Part shown: in pieces, positions 47,990 through 60,212 of the stretch
How positions within the stretch are numbered: the first letter of the stretch is position 1
How the letters are laid out: every line of letters starts with the position of its first letter
DNA from: Sclerodactyla briareus
Taxonomy: Eukaryota > Echinodermata > Holothuroidea > Dendrochirotida > Sclerodactylidae
DNA: 64,000 nt
Assembly: GCA_026419785.1 (NCBI GenBank)
Contig: JAODTK010005689.1
Location: 920,677 to 984,676 of the forward strand
Reading direction: 5' to 3'
Position numbers and translations under genes: made by a program
The notes under the pieces: generated by a model
What the model was told of the DNA's origin: nothing
The model's input: only the letters and a program-made list of their open reading frames with translations
The model's database searches: none

Positions 47990-48110
47990 GAGTGTGTTAT
48001 TATCTACGCGGAGCGCCACCATTGGTTGGCGCGGATAGTACGACGAAATTCGGGTTTTACAACCTCCAGATGGCGGAAACGACACTTCCGGAGCGTTGTG
48101 AGCTATATGT
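47990..48110 (-). repeat. GGCGC-palindrome dispersed repeat, copy 4
   Basis: GGAGCGCCACCATTGGTTGG then CGCGGATAG...CAGATGGCGGAAACGACACT. It matches 24,598-24,715 in orientation and order. Confidence 0.65.
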
Positions 48111-48377
48111 ACCAGTCATAAAACTGGGGTCATGTCTGCAAATCGTAGATAATTTATAAAATGTATGTATGTGAGAAGAAATAGCAATCAGATGGGTTTG
48201 GAGACAGCAAATTCCGCTGGGGGAGAGCCAGGGGAAGGGATGGCACACCTTCGCCCCCGCCCCCCCCCCTCTAAGAAAATCGACGTTTTCTCTCTCATTA
48301 CGGTGAATTTCCAGTGCCATGTCAAGACTGATAATTCGATGCTCCACCCAGGTAGCCACTTCACGCCCAGTTGGCAT

Positions 48378-48450
48378 CACACTGTTGTCACGTGGTTAAC
48401 GTATCGGACTTGCATCTGTTAGGAGTTTTAGGTCGACTCCCGTAGGTGGT
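48378..48450 (+). mobile_element. tRNA-like pol III promoter remnant
   Basis: GTGGTTAACGTATCGGACTT (A-box region) is followed by TTTAGGTCGACTCCCG (B-box-like). The spacing is right for a tRNA-derived SINE. The stems are imperfect. Confidence 0.45.
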
Positions 48451-48540
48451 GGGACGAACCAAACACTGGACAGATTAACATGTTTTAACAACTTTGGGTC
48501 CTCGAATTTCCACAATAGTGGACCACACTAAGTGACAATA

Positions 48541-48752
48541 TTACGTACGTTTAGAAGACACCAAACGTGGTGTCCTGAAACGTACGTAACACCCTTGTCC
48601 ACTTGGTGATTGAGAATGTTGTAACAAACAAGGGAACAAGGTTTAAAAATAGAAGACCACCAAACTGTGGTTCCCTGAAACGTAGGTAACACCCTTTTCC
48701 ACTTGGTGAATGAAGTGTTGTAACAACAATGAATCAAGGTTTCAAAATATGT
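48541..48752. repeat. 98-bp tandem duplication with ACGTACGT
   Basis: AGAAGACACCAAACGTGGTG (48,553) and AGAAGACCACCAAACTGTGG (48,651) begin two units that share CTGAAACGTACGTAACACCC-like and CCACTTGGTGA phrases. CACCAAACGTGGTG is itself an inverted repeat. Another AAACGTACGTAACAC occurs near 48,851. Confidence 0.75.
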
Positions 48753-50424
48753 TCTTGTTTATCGCACCTATCTGTAAGCAAATTAAGAGCAATTTTACAG
48801 TATAACGTGTTGATACATAAATCAGCTGTTTTGGGTGTCTTTTTTATTTGAAACGTACGTAACACTAAACCTTACTGCGCTAGTAAGTGATAAGTATTCT
48901 TCCAGACATGTCATCTTGGGGTAATTTTTCATGTTCATCATAAAGCAACAAAATGCAAGCATCATTCTATTTTTTACTCTAAGGACTTTTTTTTCCCAAT
49001 GTCCCCTTTGTTGCGAGTATTGGTACCTTGTCACATACAGCGTGCTTATTGTCAATCTGAAAACTCTATAAGGGCCTAAGTCAGAGACTAGCTTACAGTC
49101 AGTCGTCATCACTTGTGTTTGCCAAAATGGCGGACTCGTGTTTTTTCCTCCTTCTTGTCTAGTTTTTCTCACATTTCTGTCTCTAACGAGGAGGTAATAG
49201 TTCCCAGTCGATTAACAGATTTCGCTACCCAAGCTGCGAATATCGCAGACCAGCGGCAACGGGGTTCGGTCTTAAATGGCAAACATTTGTTGAACTTAAA
49301 GGATACTATTTCACATTTATATCCGCCTGTATAATCTATTGTCTATATATATTCCATCATGTTCCGCAGATCGATATGGGAAGAGTTTTTAATTGTCCGA
49401 TGTGTGGTGTTATTTCAAGTTTCAATTTGTTTCAAAATTAGGGGGGACGGACCCCCACTCTAATTTTTTTTTCTGGGGGGTGGGGAACGCAAATCCCTCC
49501 CCCCCCCCCCCGCTTGCCGCCGCCTATCCACAAAGAGCAATTTTCAAGGAATCGCAAAGGTCATTGCGTTACTGAGGGTTGCATCAATGTGCACGAATTG
49601 TACGACCACCCTCTGGCGTCAGGACACAGTTGGTTGTTATACCCAATTAAAATTGAGGCCGATGAGTGACCTTTTCAAATTTGTGAGGGCGTCAAAAAAA
49701 GGCCTCTCCGTATCTCACTACCCCAAACTCCACACTGTCATTTTGGGGCCCACTTTGTTTCGCGTTATTCAATTCATTCCCCACATTAATATCATTGATT
49801 ATTCAGTTATCTCCACTACTTCTCGTTTTCCCCTTCCTCCTCCTTCATTTCCTGTTCGAGCCTCCGATTTCGCATTGGCCTTCTCAACCAGTTGTCGGGG
49901 GGGTGTGGGGGTAATGTGTTCATGTACGCTACAATCATTTATGTTTTCTCCGGCAGACGTAGACATAAACATAGCTTCTCGACCAGCGGTCCTCAGAACC
50001 GTTTTGAATCTCTAGGATCCCCAAGTTTTGGCCTAGATCGACTCTGCCCTGAAATCCCGCAGCATTCAATCGGCACGTCGCATTGACAGGGATGTGTTTT
50101 CTTTCCGTTGTGATACCCATCGAAAACCTAGCCCTGCGAGAGGCGAATGGTGAGTTGTAAGCATTCCATTAATAGCACGTGGGTTTTATTATTGTAACAT
50201 TTGGTAGTAGTCCCCGCAGCCGTGAGGTATTTAGTGTACCGCAGAACATAACATCTGAGTCAGCTGCAGTAATGCGTGGGTATGTTGTTCTGCTAAGCTG
50301 ATTCAAAACAGTGACGAATTGCACAGGCCTGATGATTTAGGGCCTACATATAAGACAATAGCTGTTACTCTTCTGTGGGTATTTTATAACACCCACGCGC
50401 CTGCAATTGAATTGGTTAGCAGGT
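48753..50424. other. unassigned; one G/C-tract element
   Basis: A possible G/C-tract element spans 49,440-49,530 (GGGGGGACGGACCCCC... to CCCCCGCTTGCCGCC). A 142-codon frame at 49,587-50,015 has no recognised domain. Confidence 0.35.
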
Positions 50425-50605
50425 TACAATGTTTGTATGTGTGTATGTACGTTCTGTGTGGTGTGTGTTGTGTGGTTTGTGTGGTTTGTGTTTGTGTATG
50501 TTGTGTGTATGTATGTCTGTAGTTGTATTGTATGTATGTATGTATGTAATGTAATGTATGTAATGTATGTATGTATGTGTAAGTATTTATGTATGTCGTA
50601 TGTAT
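50425..50605. repeat. (TG)n/(TATG)n microsatellite
   Basis: A GTGTGT block followed by ATGTATGTATG units over about 180 bp. Confidence 0.9.
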
Positions 50606-50704
50606 GCGAGAACTCCAGTATTTCTCACCCTGTATATGTTTTGCCACATACACTCTCCGATGTTGACGAGGTGCGTAGCAGATCTAATGCCCGAGTACCT
50701 ATGC

Positions 50705-50762
50705 TTTGAAGCGCCTCAGAGTGCAGTTCACTGGTTGAATAGGCGCTATATAAATGTGATAG
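50705..50762 (+). mobile_element. interspersed-repeat 3' tail (GCGCTATATAAAT)
   Basis: GAAGCGCCTCAGAG...AATAGGCGCTATATAAATG has the two-part stem found at the 3' end of many animal SINE/LINE families. A related copy lies at 55,629-55,675. Confidence 0.45.
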
Positions 50763-53700
50763 ACCTGTATCTTTTATATTTGTCTGGCCATTGTGTGTTG
50801 GTCATATACGCTTTTCTCTGCTAACAAATTTGCGATCGAGCACGATACTGTCGCCAATTGCCTAATCTTCAGTCAAAACAACTCAAGTTCTGGATGAGAA
50901 TCCCGCAATAATGATCATTGCCATTCTACTGTTTTTTGATTTTTTTTACCTCTTGTCGGGCGAACAATGGCGTACTCCCCGGTGATGAATATTCAGCGTA
51001 TATAACTGTAAGTGTTTGGCGCTACTCCCTATATTTTTCCCCGATACACGGAGACCACTCCATCCCCGCCTCTCCCGTCAAGGGAGAGAACAGTAAAGCC
51101 AATTCAGACTGGTGGAACTCAGTCCCCGACCCTGGTAAATGTACCCGCCGTCCGCCGAAGAATGCACCAGGAAGAGTGACTTATTGAAGGAGATCACCGA
51201 TACAGTTATATCTACTGCGGTGAGTATCAACCAGGCCTACTCGAGGGGGGGGGGGGGGGGGGGAGGGGGGAGGAGGTGGGAGTTCTATTGAGGGGAATGT
51301 GTGTTTGTTGTTTGATATAGGGTGCGCTAATTCGAGAACACAATATAACCCGTTGATGGTAGGTGCTCTTTCAGTAAGATACGCTCGATGAATATTTATA
51401 CATTATAATCAAATGGTGTATACCTTATATTCCCCTCTTCTGAAATTCTATAGCAGACGTGATTCTTCGCTAATTCAGTCGTTATTCTTCATTACCGTAG
51501 TTTTCTTATATCAGAAATGGGGGGGGGTATTCGTTAATACTACTCTTATTGAGTCATTCGATTTTCATACGAGCAAAAATGTGTTTTTGACTTGCTTTAA
51601 AATTTGGTACTGTACGTTACCAAGAGGTACAATACCTGAAGTTGTTGGATCTGATGCAAATCCATGTACAATTTGAATCGTGTACAACAATCTCCAATAT
51701 CTTTAGTTTGGTTTACCCAAGTTTTCCACAAAGTATTTGGTGATTTTACCTACAGCAGGAAGCGGGCCGATTTCCAACTGAAAGTATAATTACATCTCCT
51801 TCGACTTCAAAATTTGAAAAACTATATGTCTTATCAGCAACGTCCTAATATTCGAATATGGTCTGAATTTCCGGTAAGAATCCCAGCACACTCATACACT
51901 ACACGCACATACACAAAACATTCCAATAATGCAGGAGCTACTGACTTTACTCGATCGAACAGTCATTTCCTTCGGGGGGCATGTTTGAAAAGAATTACCT
52001 CTTTCATCCAAATGTGTTTTTTTCCTTCCCCCTCCAAATCCTCTTTTTTTATTGATTTCTGCCAATTCACACTACAACATGATCGATGCGCACTGCTTTA
52101 TTGTGGTTGCTACACTAACCCTAATCCCTATCTAATCCCCCCCCCCCCTCCGATTTTTTTTTTTTAACTATCAATACAGTTGCAAAAGGTGCTCATTATT
52201 CCAATATTGTTTTCATCGCTCTGCTAAAGGAAAATGTGTTTGTTTACCCGTCTGTTATCTTGCGACCCTCTGGCCTTTTCTAATCTCTAAAACTTAGTCA
52301 TAGATAAATTCATCCTCATGTCCTTTTTTTCGTCTCAATTTAGAGGAAATCTATGTTCTTCCTTCGGGCCAATTTTCGAACGTGTAGTTCTAGACGTTAT
52401 TTCAATTTCAAGATTTCTTTCAGCGGCCCCCTCCCGAGTGACCAAGTTATGTTTTTTCTTTCTTCTTTTTTCTTTTACAACGTAACTGGGTCCACATCGG
52501 TCTGGATTTCCTCCAAGTACTCGCCCTGACTATGAAATGTTATTATGATACCAGAATAACCTTCCCTGACCTTTAAGTTTGAATTGACAAGATTTCATGC
52601 AACAAATTCAGGAAAATGGTCTTGGTGTTGTTTTCGGATTCTAACATCGTAACTTAGTCCTGGGTCTCGTATTCCTGCGGAAGCTTCTGTGGAGAGGAAT
52701 TAATTCTCGGCTTGTCACGTAATTTCAGTTTTCCTGGCATACTTGGTAAAGATATGTTTTCAGGCTGTCGAACATTTGGTGAGACAATCTCTATATAGTA
52801 GATTATCCCGTGTGGGTTTTCTTCTTCTTTGAGATATTGCTAATTGCAGAATTGCGACCATTCAAATGAGGGCTGCCGGATTAATAATTGTCCGCGGGAT
52901 TCTGGATCTGCCATGTGAGGTAAAATCAAAGCTTCTTGTGTTCTGAACTCGATGGAGCTAAGCGAATTAAAATGTGATTTCGGTTCGACTCAGGTTCTAA
53001 AAGCGTCATGACTTCGATGGCCTTGTCCTTTGATTTCTCTTCTTTTGAATTTTCATTGTTACTACTAACGGGATCATCTTCTCAAAGCTCGGTGGCAAAC
53101 GATTCTGACCTTCGAAGAACTGGGAGTGTCCAACCATGGATCTTATTATATAACCGGAGAGCAAATGCAGCCTAATGCTTGTACCTATTTTGAATAGAAA
53201 TTGCCCCCTTGCGAGCTATAGCTGAAGACATAGCAATTTCATTCGTATGTTTAGCATATATCATCAGCATACAGTTGGTGTTCCGCCAACGTTAGATTGA
53301 TTGTAGCGGCAGAGACAAATCCTAGGTAGAGCTACGTGGATGTGAAAAGTGTCAAGAAAGTGGGCATCCCAGTATCATCACGTAAGGAGTGCCATCGTTT
53401 TCTAGCAACGGGTACGGGGACAATTTGGCTCTAGGCTTATCGGGAGGATATCGGTAGGGCGCTGATGCGAAAGTCGTTTATATGCGTCGCACGTAGATAA
53501 AAAAACCATGACGTTTTTGTTGCATAGCATCGTTCGTCTCCACGTATCCAGTATAGGCGTCGCTAATCGTTGGATGCCGGTTTTAGTGTTCACAGGTATC
53601 ATGCCGAAAAGCTTGACTTGTTTTGCGAGTTATTCCATACTTCCGTCCACAAAAATTTATTTTTTGTGGTAGCTGGGTCAGGGGTGTTCATGGAGTGTCC

Positions 53701-54276
53701 ACCTTCTCTAACCCTAATCTGGGATACAACCCGCAGACTAAGTCTATCTTTTCAACAAATGACAAACGAATGAACGAACGAACGACAAATTTCAAGTCCG
53801 TTTAACGGCTCAATATCAATCATCTAGCTGATGTCTATTAAAAGGATTGATAACTGGCAATGACATTGAACGAGAGAATTGAACCATGAGTTATCTCTGC
53901 TTTACTGGTGAACAAAATAATCACGAGAGTTTCAGTAAAACGATATTATTGTTGTATCGGCTGATGGAACTCTCCCGAATCCCTGGCTAGCCTTGTACCG
54001 AAGCGCCCATTCATATACCTGTCTACAGTGCCTTCTGGCCTACGAAGAACTGTACGATGTAGTATGATCTCTTTATTTTCATTTCAAAATATCAATTCAT
54101 TTTTTGTTACCAGTTCCCAAAGAAACTTGTGATTGTCACACCACAGCATCTACTCAATTTTTCTCGTGAAATGGCAGCCCCCTTTATTCGAGGCTTTCTA
54201 CGTCAATTAAAACTCTTTCTCGCTCTATAAATAGCTTTCAGTCTCGACGGATGTTCATGTCGACGCAATCGAGATT
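50763..54276. other. unassigned, T-rich
   Basis: A run of 19 G lies at 51,245-51,263 and a C-run at 52,138-52,149. 52.0-53.1 kb is T/TC-rich. No domain, RNA gene or repeat boundary is recognised. Confidence 0.45.
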
Positions 54277-55110
54277 TGTATGTTGATGCAGTGTATACTA
54301 GTTTGGCACTATACGGATATGCGTCGTTACTGATTCACTGGTTTGTTTTCGAATTATGGACAACACAAAGGTACCACAATTTGCAGTTTTTTTCTAACTG
54401 TCGGCCAGCCTATATACAAAGCAATGTGGGTGTGCGCCGCGTAAAATCGTGTTCACTATGGCGCGAAACTCTTCCATACAATATTCGTTTCTATGGATCC
54501 CTACCCCTGTTGATCATGCATTCGCATGTAATATGCTATTAGCACGACCAGCTTCACTCCCGTTTTGCGTCACCACAATCTCCAAACCAAATTGCAGCAT
54601 GAATACGGCTAAAGACCTCTCCGGTTAATATAATAGCTCCATGATCACTATTCTTATACAAGATAACTTCTTTTTACACAAACTTCCCTTTAAAAAGGCA
54701 TGCCTGTCGGTACTGATTCATTCAGCTTGTTTGTTTTCAAATTACTGGACAGGTACCAAGATTTGCAGTTATTTGCTAACGGACCGCCATCCTATACTAG
54801 ACTACAAGCAATGTGGTGTGCGCCACGTAAAAAATCGTGTTACTAATGGCGCGAAACTCTTCCTACAATATTCGTTCTAATGGGGACCTGACACATGGTT
54901 GACCATGCATTCGGTATGGTTAACAGGATATAATAGTGCACCCACAACACTCACTTCTTCTCCTTTTTTTTTTTTTCACTGATTCTCCGTTTTTCGTTCA
55001 CTAACAATCTCTAAATTGCAGCATGACATACTGCCTAAGAACCTCTCAGTTACTAAATATAGCTCAATTATCACGATTCATGAATACAAGATGGAACTTT
55101 TCTTTAGAAG
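54277..55110. repeat. ~390-425-bp tandem duplication
   Basis: Paired landmarks: TACTGATTCACTGGTTTGTT / TACTGATTCATTCAGCTTGT, TGTGCGCCGCGTAAAATCGT (54,431) / GTGCGCCACGTAAAAAATCG (54,817), TGGCGCGAAACTCTTCC twice, TTGCAGCATGA twice (54,592; 55,016). Two units, the second with an extra T-rich insertion. Confidence 0.8.
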
Positions 55111-56335
55111 GCAAAAATACATCGTCCTTTAACTTTTAACGTTAGGATGTAACAAATAGTGGTAGCCAGCAGTGCCGTGAACCAATGTGTATTTCATCGA
55201 CCACTTAGTTAGCTACGTACAAAATTCAGTGCGTGCCGGAACAATGTTCTTCCAGACAGTATCTGGTTTATAATCAGAATAAAAAATCCTGTCTTATAAA
55301 TCATCACTCATCAAAGTAATGATGTTAGGCAGTAAACTCAACTTCGAGCAGGAGGACACGAAGAATACGGTAGGGCTCCAGGGGCAGAACCGAGAATTGC
55401 GCGTTCGGAGCTTATTAGAAGCCCGAGGACTTTCCGCGTGCGGTTGAGCAAGAAGTCTACGAACAGTCCCACGTGACAGAGTGGAGAGTAGCCAACGCCG
55501 TATGCAGATATGCGAACAGCGGCCTATTGATTGAGAAGTCCTGTGGACACGATGATGTGAAGGACTGGTGCGTCGGGGAGGAATGATCAGGAATAAGTGT
55601 ATAAGGGTGCGATGAGTCACTAATATCAAGGGCAATATTGTAAAGCGCTTGAGAATGTCTCAAAGTGGGAAAGCGTTATAAGACACGAGATATTAATATA
55701 GTATATCGGGTCGTAACTGCATATAGGGAGTACGCCAACGCAGCTGGGCGAAGCAACGCTGCTTTCGGCTTTATGACAAAATGACGAGGTATGTTAATCC
55801 GAATATAAGCTTTTCCGATCAAACTGTAGGTGAAAGAAACGATTGCTATTGGTGCCAAATGACCACATACACTTTGAGATCTTATCCTGGTCCATCCCAA
55901 TTTGACTCATTGGCTATTAGTATAACAAATTAAGGTTCATTCGATTCAATTCGTAGCACAATTATAATTTCTCGATTACCGGGCCAAAGGTGTAAAAAAC
56001 TTCCCCCCATGTCAACTCCAAACCAATGTAGGCCCCATGTATACCATATCAAACTACCATCGTGATTTATTCAATTGTGGCGGGCAAATGCACAAGGTCA
56101 TTTGAATCTTTCAATGGCCTGGACTGAAAAACAATGGTAGATGTTGTCCAGACTTGAAACCGAAACACACCATATGCATTGTTCACTGATAATCCAGTCC
56201 AACTTTCATGATCACCCGATTTGAACTATACCTGTCTATAGACTATAGGTGATAGTTTTAGTTTGGTGAGTGAAAGAAGGTCAGTGAAGCGACAAAACCG
56301 ACTCATGAGAGACCATGGAGATGCAGCCCACAAAA
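55111..56335. other. unassigned; repeat tail at 55.63 kb
   Basis: TGTAAAGCGCTTGAGAATGT then GGGAAAGCGTTATAAG at 55,629-55,675 is the second GCGC-stem tail. Nothing else is recognised. Confidence 0.4.
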
Positions 56336-56339
56336 AAAA

Positions 56340-57780
56340 AAAGAAGAACAACCAGATGCTTAAAGCCTTCGCCCACAATTCCTGAAAAATAAATCAGATG
56401 TTCTTGCACAGGCATTCACAACTCTTAACAGAACAACTCTTCAGGAAGGCTATTCATTAATGACTCATCAATGACTATCTGGGGAGAAGAAATATTCCGA
56501 ATGTCCAATCTAAAACGTTTACCACGAAGCTGAGGCACTGACCCCTATGGTGGTAACTTTGGAAAAACTCAAAGAAAATTAGTGAAGGAACGGCCCTCAA
56601 TCCTGCACATTTAACACACTGAATCAAATCCACTCAGAATTTGTCCCGCTCCCGAAGTTAGAACGAGGGGAACGCCTTCAATCTCTCTCGTAAGGTAAAT
56701 ATCTAAGACCAGTGAATAATTCAGTGGCCCTCAGCGGAAACGTTTTTAAATATACCGCTTGTCTTCGAGAAATGAGGATTCCTTACTTGGGCAGAATACT
56801 CCTGGTGAGATCACCAGCTGCTCAACAACTGACAACAAAAGCTTTATCAAGGAAACTGAAGTGACGTCTAATCAAGCCAAGAACCAGTTTTACTTTCAAG
56901 CAGCGCAGCACACTGCCTAAAGGTTTCAAAGAAGAATAAAAAAAAAACACCGAGATCCTGTTCGAATTCACGCTGATGATATTTTGCCCATTTAATTGAA
57001 TGAAGACGTTGCTGATGGTGGAAAGCCACATGCATAACTTGCAATTCCAGAAAAGTAAAGGCCCAAGAACGATCCTTGGGGGGAACACCACTAGTGACCA
57101 TTTGCCAAGGAGACGAAAGCCCATAGATGACAACTAGTTGTTCCCAGTGAGAAGCCACGGACGAATCAACTAAGAACCATTCCACGTAATACAAAACTTT
57201 TCAATTTAAGCAAGCGGAAGCTCATGAGGAACTTGTCAAAAGCTTTTTGGAAGTATAGGGAAAATTATCACCAGCACTGCCGTTGTCAAACGCACTAAGT
57301 AACATCTTCCATAAATTTTAAGAATAGTCAAACAAGAACGATTTCTGATGTAAACCCATGAATGGAACCCCGAATTGGACAACTCATTGACACCTTGCAG
57401 ACAAACACTAGTAAGACTCAATGCCTGTAATTACAAGAAGAGCAGGTTGTCTGTCTTGAAAATTGGAGAAACATTGCTCGCATCAAATCATCCGGACAAA
57501 ACCTGTTGAAAATTAAATTGCTAAGGACAGCAAACTGGTTCGGCATAAAGATTTCAACAAGAGGGGGTAAAACTCCGTCCGGGACAAGCTTTACCACTTT
57601 GAGCTTCTGCCGTTTCTCCTTTATCACATTAAGCGAACAATATATATACCAATAGTATGTGAGGAACACCAACACAAAGTCGTTGAAATTGGCCAAGTTT
57701 TCCTGAGTGAATTCTGACGAAACATAGTTATTAAGAACGCTTAGCATCTTCTGGAATTGCTGGTTGAATTACCTGAATCG
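56340..57780 (-). pseudogene. CR1/L2-like LINE reverse transcriptase, internally deleted
   Basis: Reading the minus strand from 57,780: KLVPDGVLPPLVEIF, NYRH directly followed (after a frameshift at ~57,421) by SLTSVCLQGVNELSNSGFH, NRSCLTILKI, KVPHELPLA, VTSGVPP and the GPLLF box (57,096-57,060), then at once LQVMHVAFHHQQRLHSI, KVKLVLGLIRRHFSFLDK and RATELFTGL (56,660-56,630). The order is that of CR1/L2 RTs. Between GPLLF and the VMHV segment about 80 residues are missing, including the catalytic F-A-D-D box, so the enzyme is dead whatever the sequencing errors. It lies downstream of an endonuclease remnant on the same strand. Confidence 0.85.
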
Positions 57781-58329
57781 GACACTAACAGTGGACCACT
57801 GCTGTCTTCAACTTTCTGCGTCCCCCTAACATAAGAGAGAACGCACGAGGAGGATCCTTATATTAGAGGCAATTTGCCTATCGAAAATCGATGTTAGCAC
57901 CTGAAACTAAATGTTTGAATAGCCTCTGCTGAACTTTGAAACGATCGAATCAAAAAGAACCAGTAGAACGTTAAAGGCGCCAAAAGATGTCTCTTACGTT
58001 TACAGGCCAGAAACACATTCCCTCCACGTTCATCAGGAAGGCCTTTGTTTAAGTGCGGACGCTTTTTCCAAGGAACGTAACTTTCATTAACTCGTTTTTA
58101 AACTTACAATAAAACCCGTCCAGGAGTCAACAGCATTCAATTTCCGAAGAAATTAGAACAATCTACATTACTCAGAAACCAAGAAATGCCATCTAGATCG
58201 GCCCTCGAAGAAAACAGGGAACGAGCCAACGGCTCTGTGGAATATTAACAGAAACAAGACACATCGAAAGCTATAATATATCGTGATCACTTGCCACCAA
58301 GCCTCCGAAAACTCTCTACATTATCCAGG

Positions 58330-59395
58330 AACCTGGATCACTCTCAGAAATTAAATCTAATATTATGTTTTCTGGTAGGAAATGGACATGTGCGAAAGGA
58401 AACATTCTTGGGTGACATTAAAAAAGGCAGATCCTTGCCTACTAGTACTACCATCCTCGACCAAGAAATACGGATAATGAAATCACCCATAATAATAGTA
58501 CACTCACCGAGAAAATTGAAAAGCATGTCGAAAAGAAGCGGTGTGCGTTCGGAGATATTGGGAGAAGGTTACAAACACCGAATGAAACGGATCTGGGAAT
58601 ACCGGAAGCGTTGGACTGAATTTCACACAAAAACAGGAATGACGTAAACTATATAACACCAATATCTGATCTCTCAATGCGATTCAAGTCAGACCTCACT
58701 ACAAAAAAAACTCCCCCCGATGCCACGGAGAGTATCGGTACTATCTTGCCTATAAGACAAACATTACGTGGAACGTGTATCTTTGGCTGAGGAGGAAAGT
58801 TCACTATTTAGCCCGACAGACTCTGTTAATTCCACTACCCGGTACGTCAGGCTTCCAGTTCTGGATCAAAAATTCGGAAACTCCATCAAAATTTGATTCC
58901 TGATCCTTTGAACATTAGCGCAGATAAAAACAGCTTGATAAGATGAACTATCGATAATAATACTAGGGGCCCGACCTAGTACCACAGCGTGGACTACTAT
59001 TCACAATCCTGTCAGTAGTGGAACCTGATACCCTCACCCACGGATCTAGTTTAACAACCCTTCCACACAGAATCAACCAACTTCCCATAACACTGAGGCA
59101 CAGTCCAATTGAGGTGCAGGGGACATCCTTTGCGAAAAGTTCCCTTCTTCCCCAGAAAACACGACACGTCACCAATACTGCTACCTGTCCATGCCCAGCC
59201 GCACCCAACTCCAAACCACCTGTTGAGGCCCGTATCTTTTATCAAGCAATATCGACCGTCAAACCTTGGGAGAATACCACCAAATCGCGACAGTTAGCCT
59301 TGGAGACTTTAGGGGGGCTTACACAACAACTCTTTAAATGGGATCTGAGGACATCCTGGCAGTCCCCCCTGAGGTTATTAGTCCCTATTTCAACC
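58330..59395 (-). pseudogene. same LINE: ORF1 esterase end and ORF2 endonuclease
   Basis: The minus strand from 59,392 reads EIGTNNLRGD (GTND-type block of SGNH/GDSL esterases), then NRWFGVGCGWAWTG, FLGKKGTFRKG, LHLNWT and GKLVDSVWKGC with a stop near 59,051. This is the C-terminal part of a CR1-type ORF1, an RNA-binding protein with an esterase domain. ORF2 follows: CANVQRIRN (about 58,923), LTESVGLNSELSS, and CTIIMGDF (about 58,505), the metal-binding GDF motif of the apurinic-type endonuclease that nicks target DNA. Frames shift repeatedly. Confidence 0.75.
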
Positions 59396-60057
59396 ATGGG
59401 CGTCGATCCCGGGGGGAATGGGGGGAGGTATCCCCCCCCCCATTATTTGGTCAGGGGGGGATGCCCTATGGAATTCATCCCCCCCAAATATTTGAGCCAA
59501 AACAGTCACTAAAAGTTTGAATGAGTTTTGACAAATGTATGTCTTTGAAGGGGAGGGGGGGGAAATAATTGGGTTTTTTTTTTTTTTTTTTTGTGGGGGG
59601 GGGGTTGGGGAAGTACGTAGTCCATCTACGAGTGGAGTCGAAGAATATCCAACCTTTGCCTGTGACAACCTCATCTCTATTCATGGACTTCCGCCACGCA
59701 GTTATATTACTTTTCTATTTACTATTATTTGTTTGATGTACCGCGCTCGCACGTCAGTCGTAGTTCGTACAATGAACAAACGCTGAAAATAGCGGGCAGG
59801 TGGTCGAGTAGGTATTAACCCAAAGCTCACTCGCGTAGGGGCTAACTTCTCTCGCAAAGATGAGATCAGTAGATAGGCAGATTCAATAGATAGTGTGTCG
59901 CGGACGGTTGACCGTACAGAGAAAGTGGAGATTCCGACCTGAAGACTCAACAGTGTCTCTGATTCCAGCCTCGCCGTAGCGAGCGGAGGGGTGTGAGGGG
60001 GTCTACACCCCCCCCCCCCCAATAATTCGGGCCGTCGGCAAAATTTCGGTCGTCGGA

Positions 60058-60212
60058 AAAAAGAGGAAGAGGAAGAGGAAAGAGAAGAAGAGGACAGAGG
60101 ATAGGAAGGAAAAAAAGAGAAAAAGAGGGGAAGGGACAAAGAACAAGGGAAGTAAGGAAGTGACAGGGAAGACAGGGAATGAAAGAGGAAATAGAAAGAA
60201 AAAGAAAAACGG
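60058..60212. repeat. ~155-bp polypurine (GA-rich) tract
   Basis: Nearly all A/G on the plus strand, with only a few interruptions. It is capable of triplex (H-DNA) structure. The serine/leucine-rich minus-strand open frame here is a compositional artefact. Confidence 0.9.

Noticed and set aside
58291-58647. 118-codon plus-strand open frame
   Set aside because: Antisense to the LINE endonuclease remnant.
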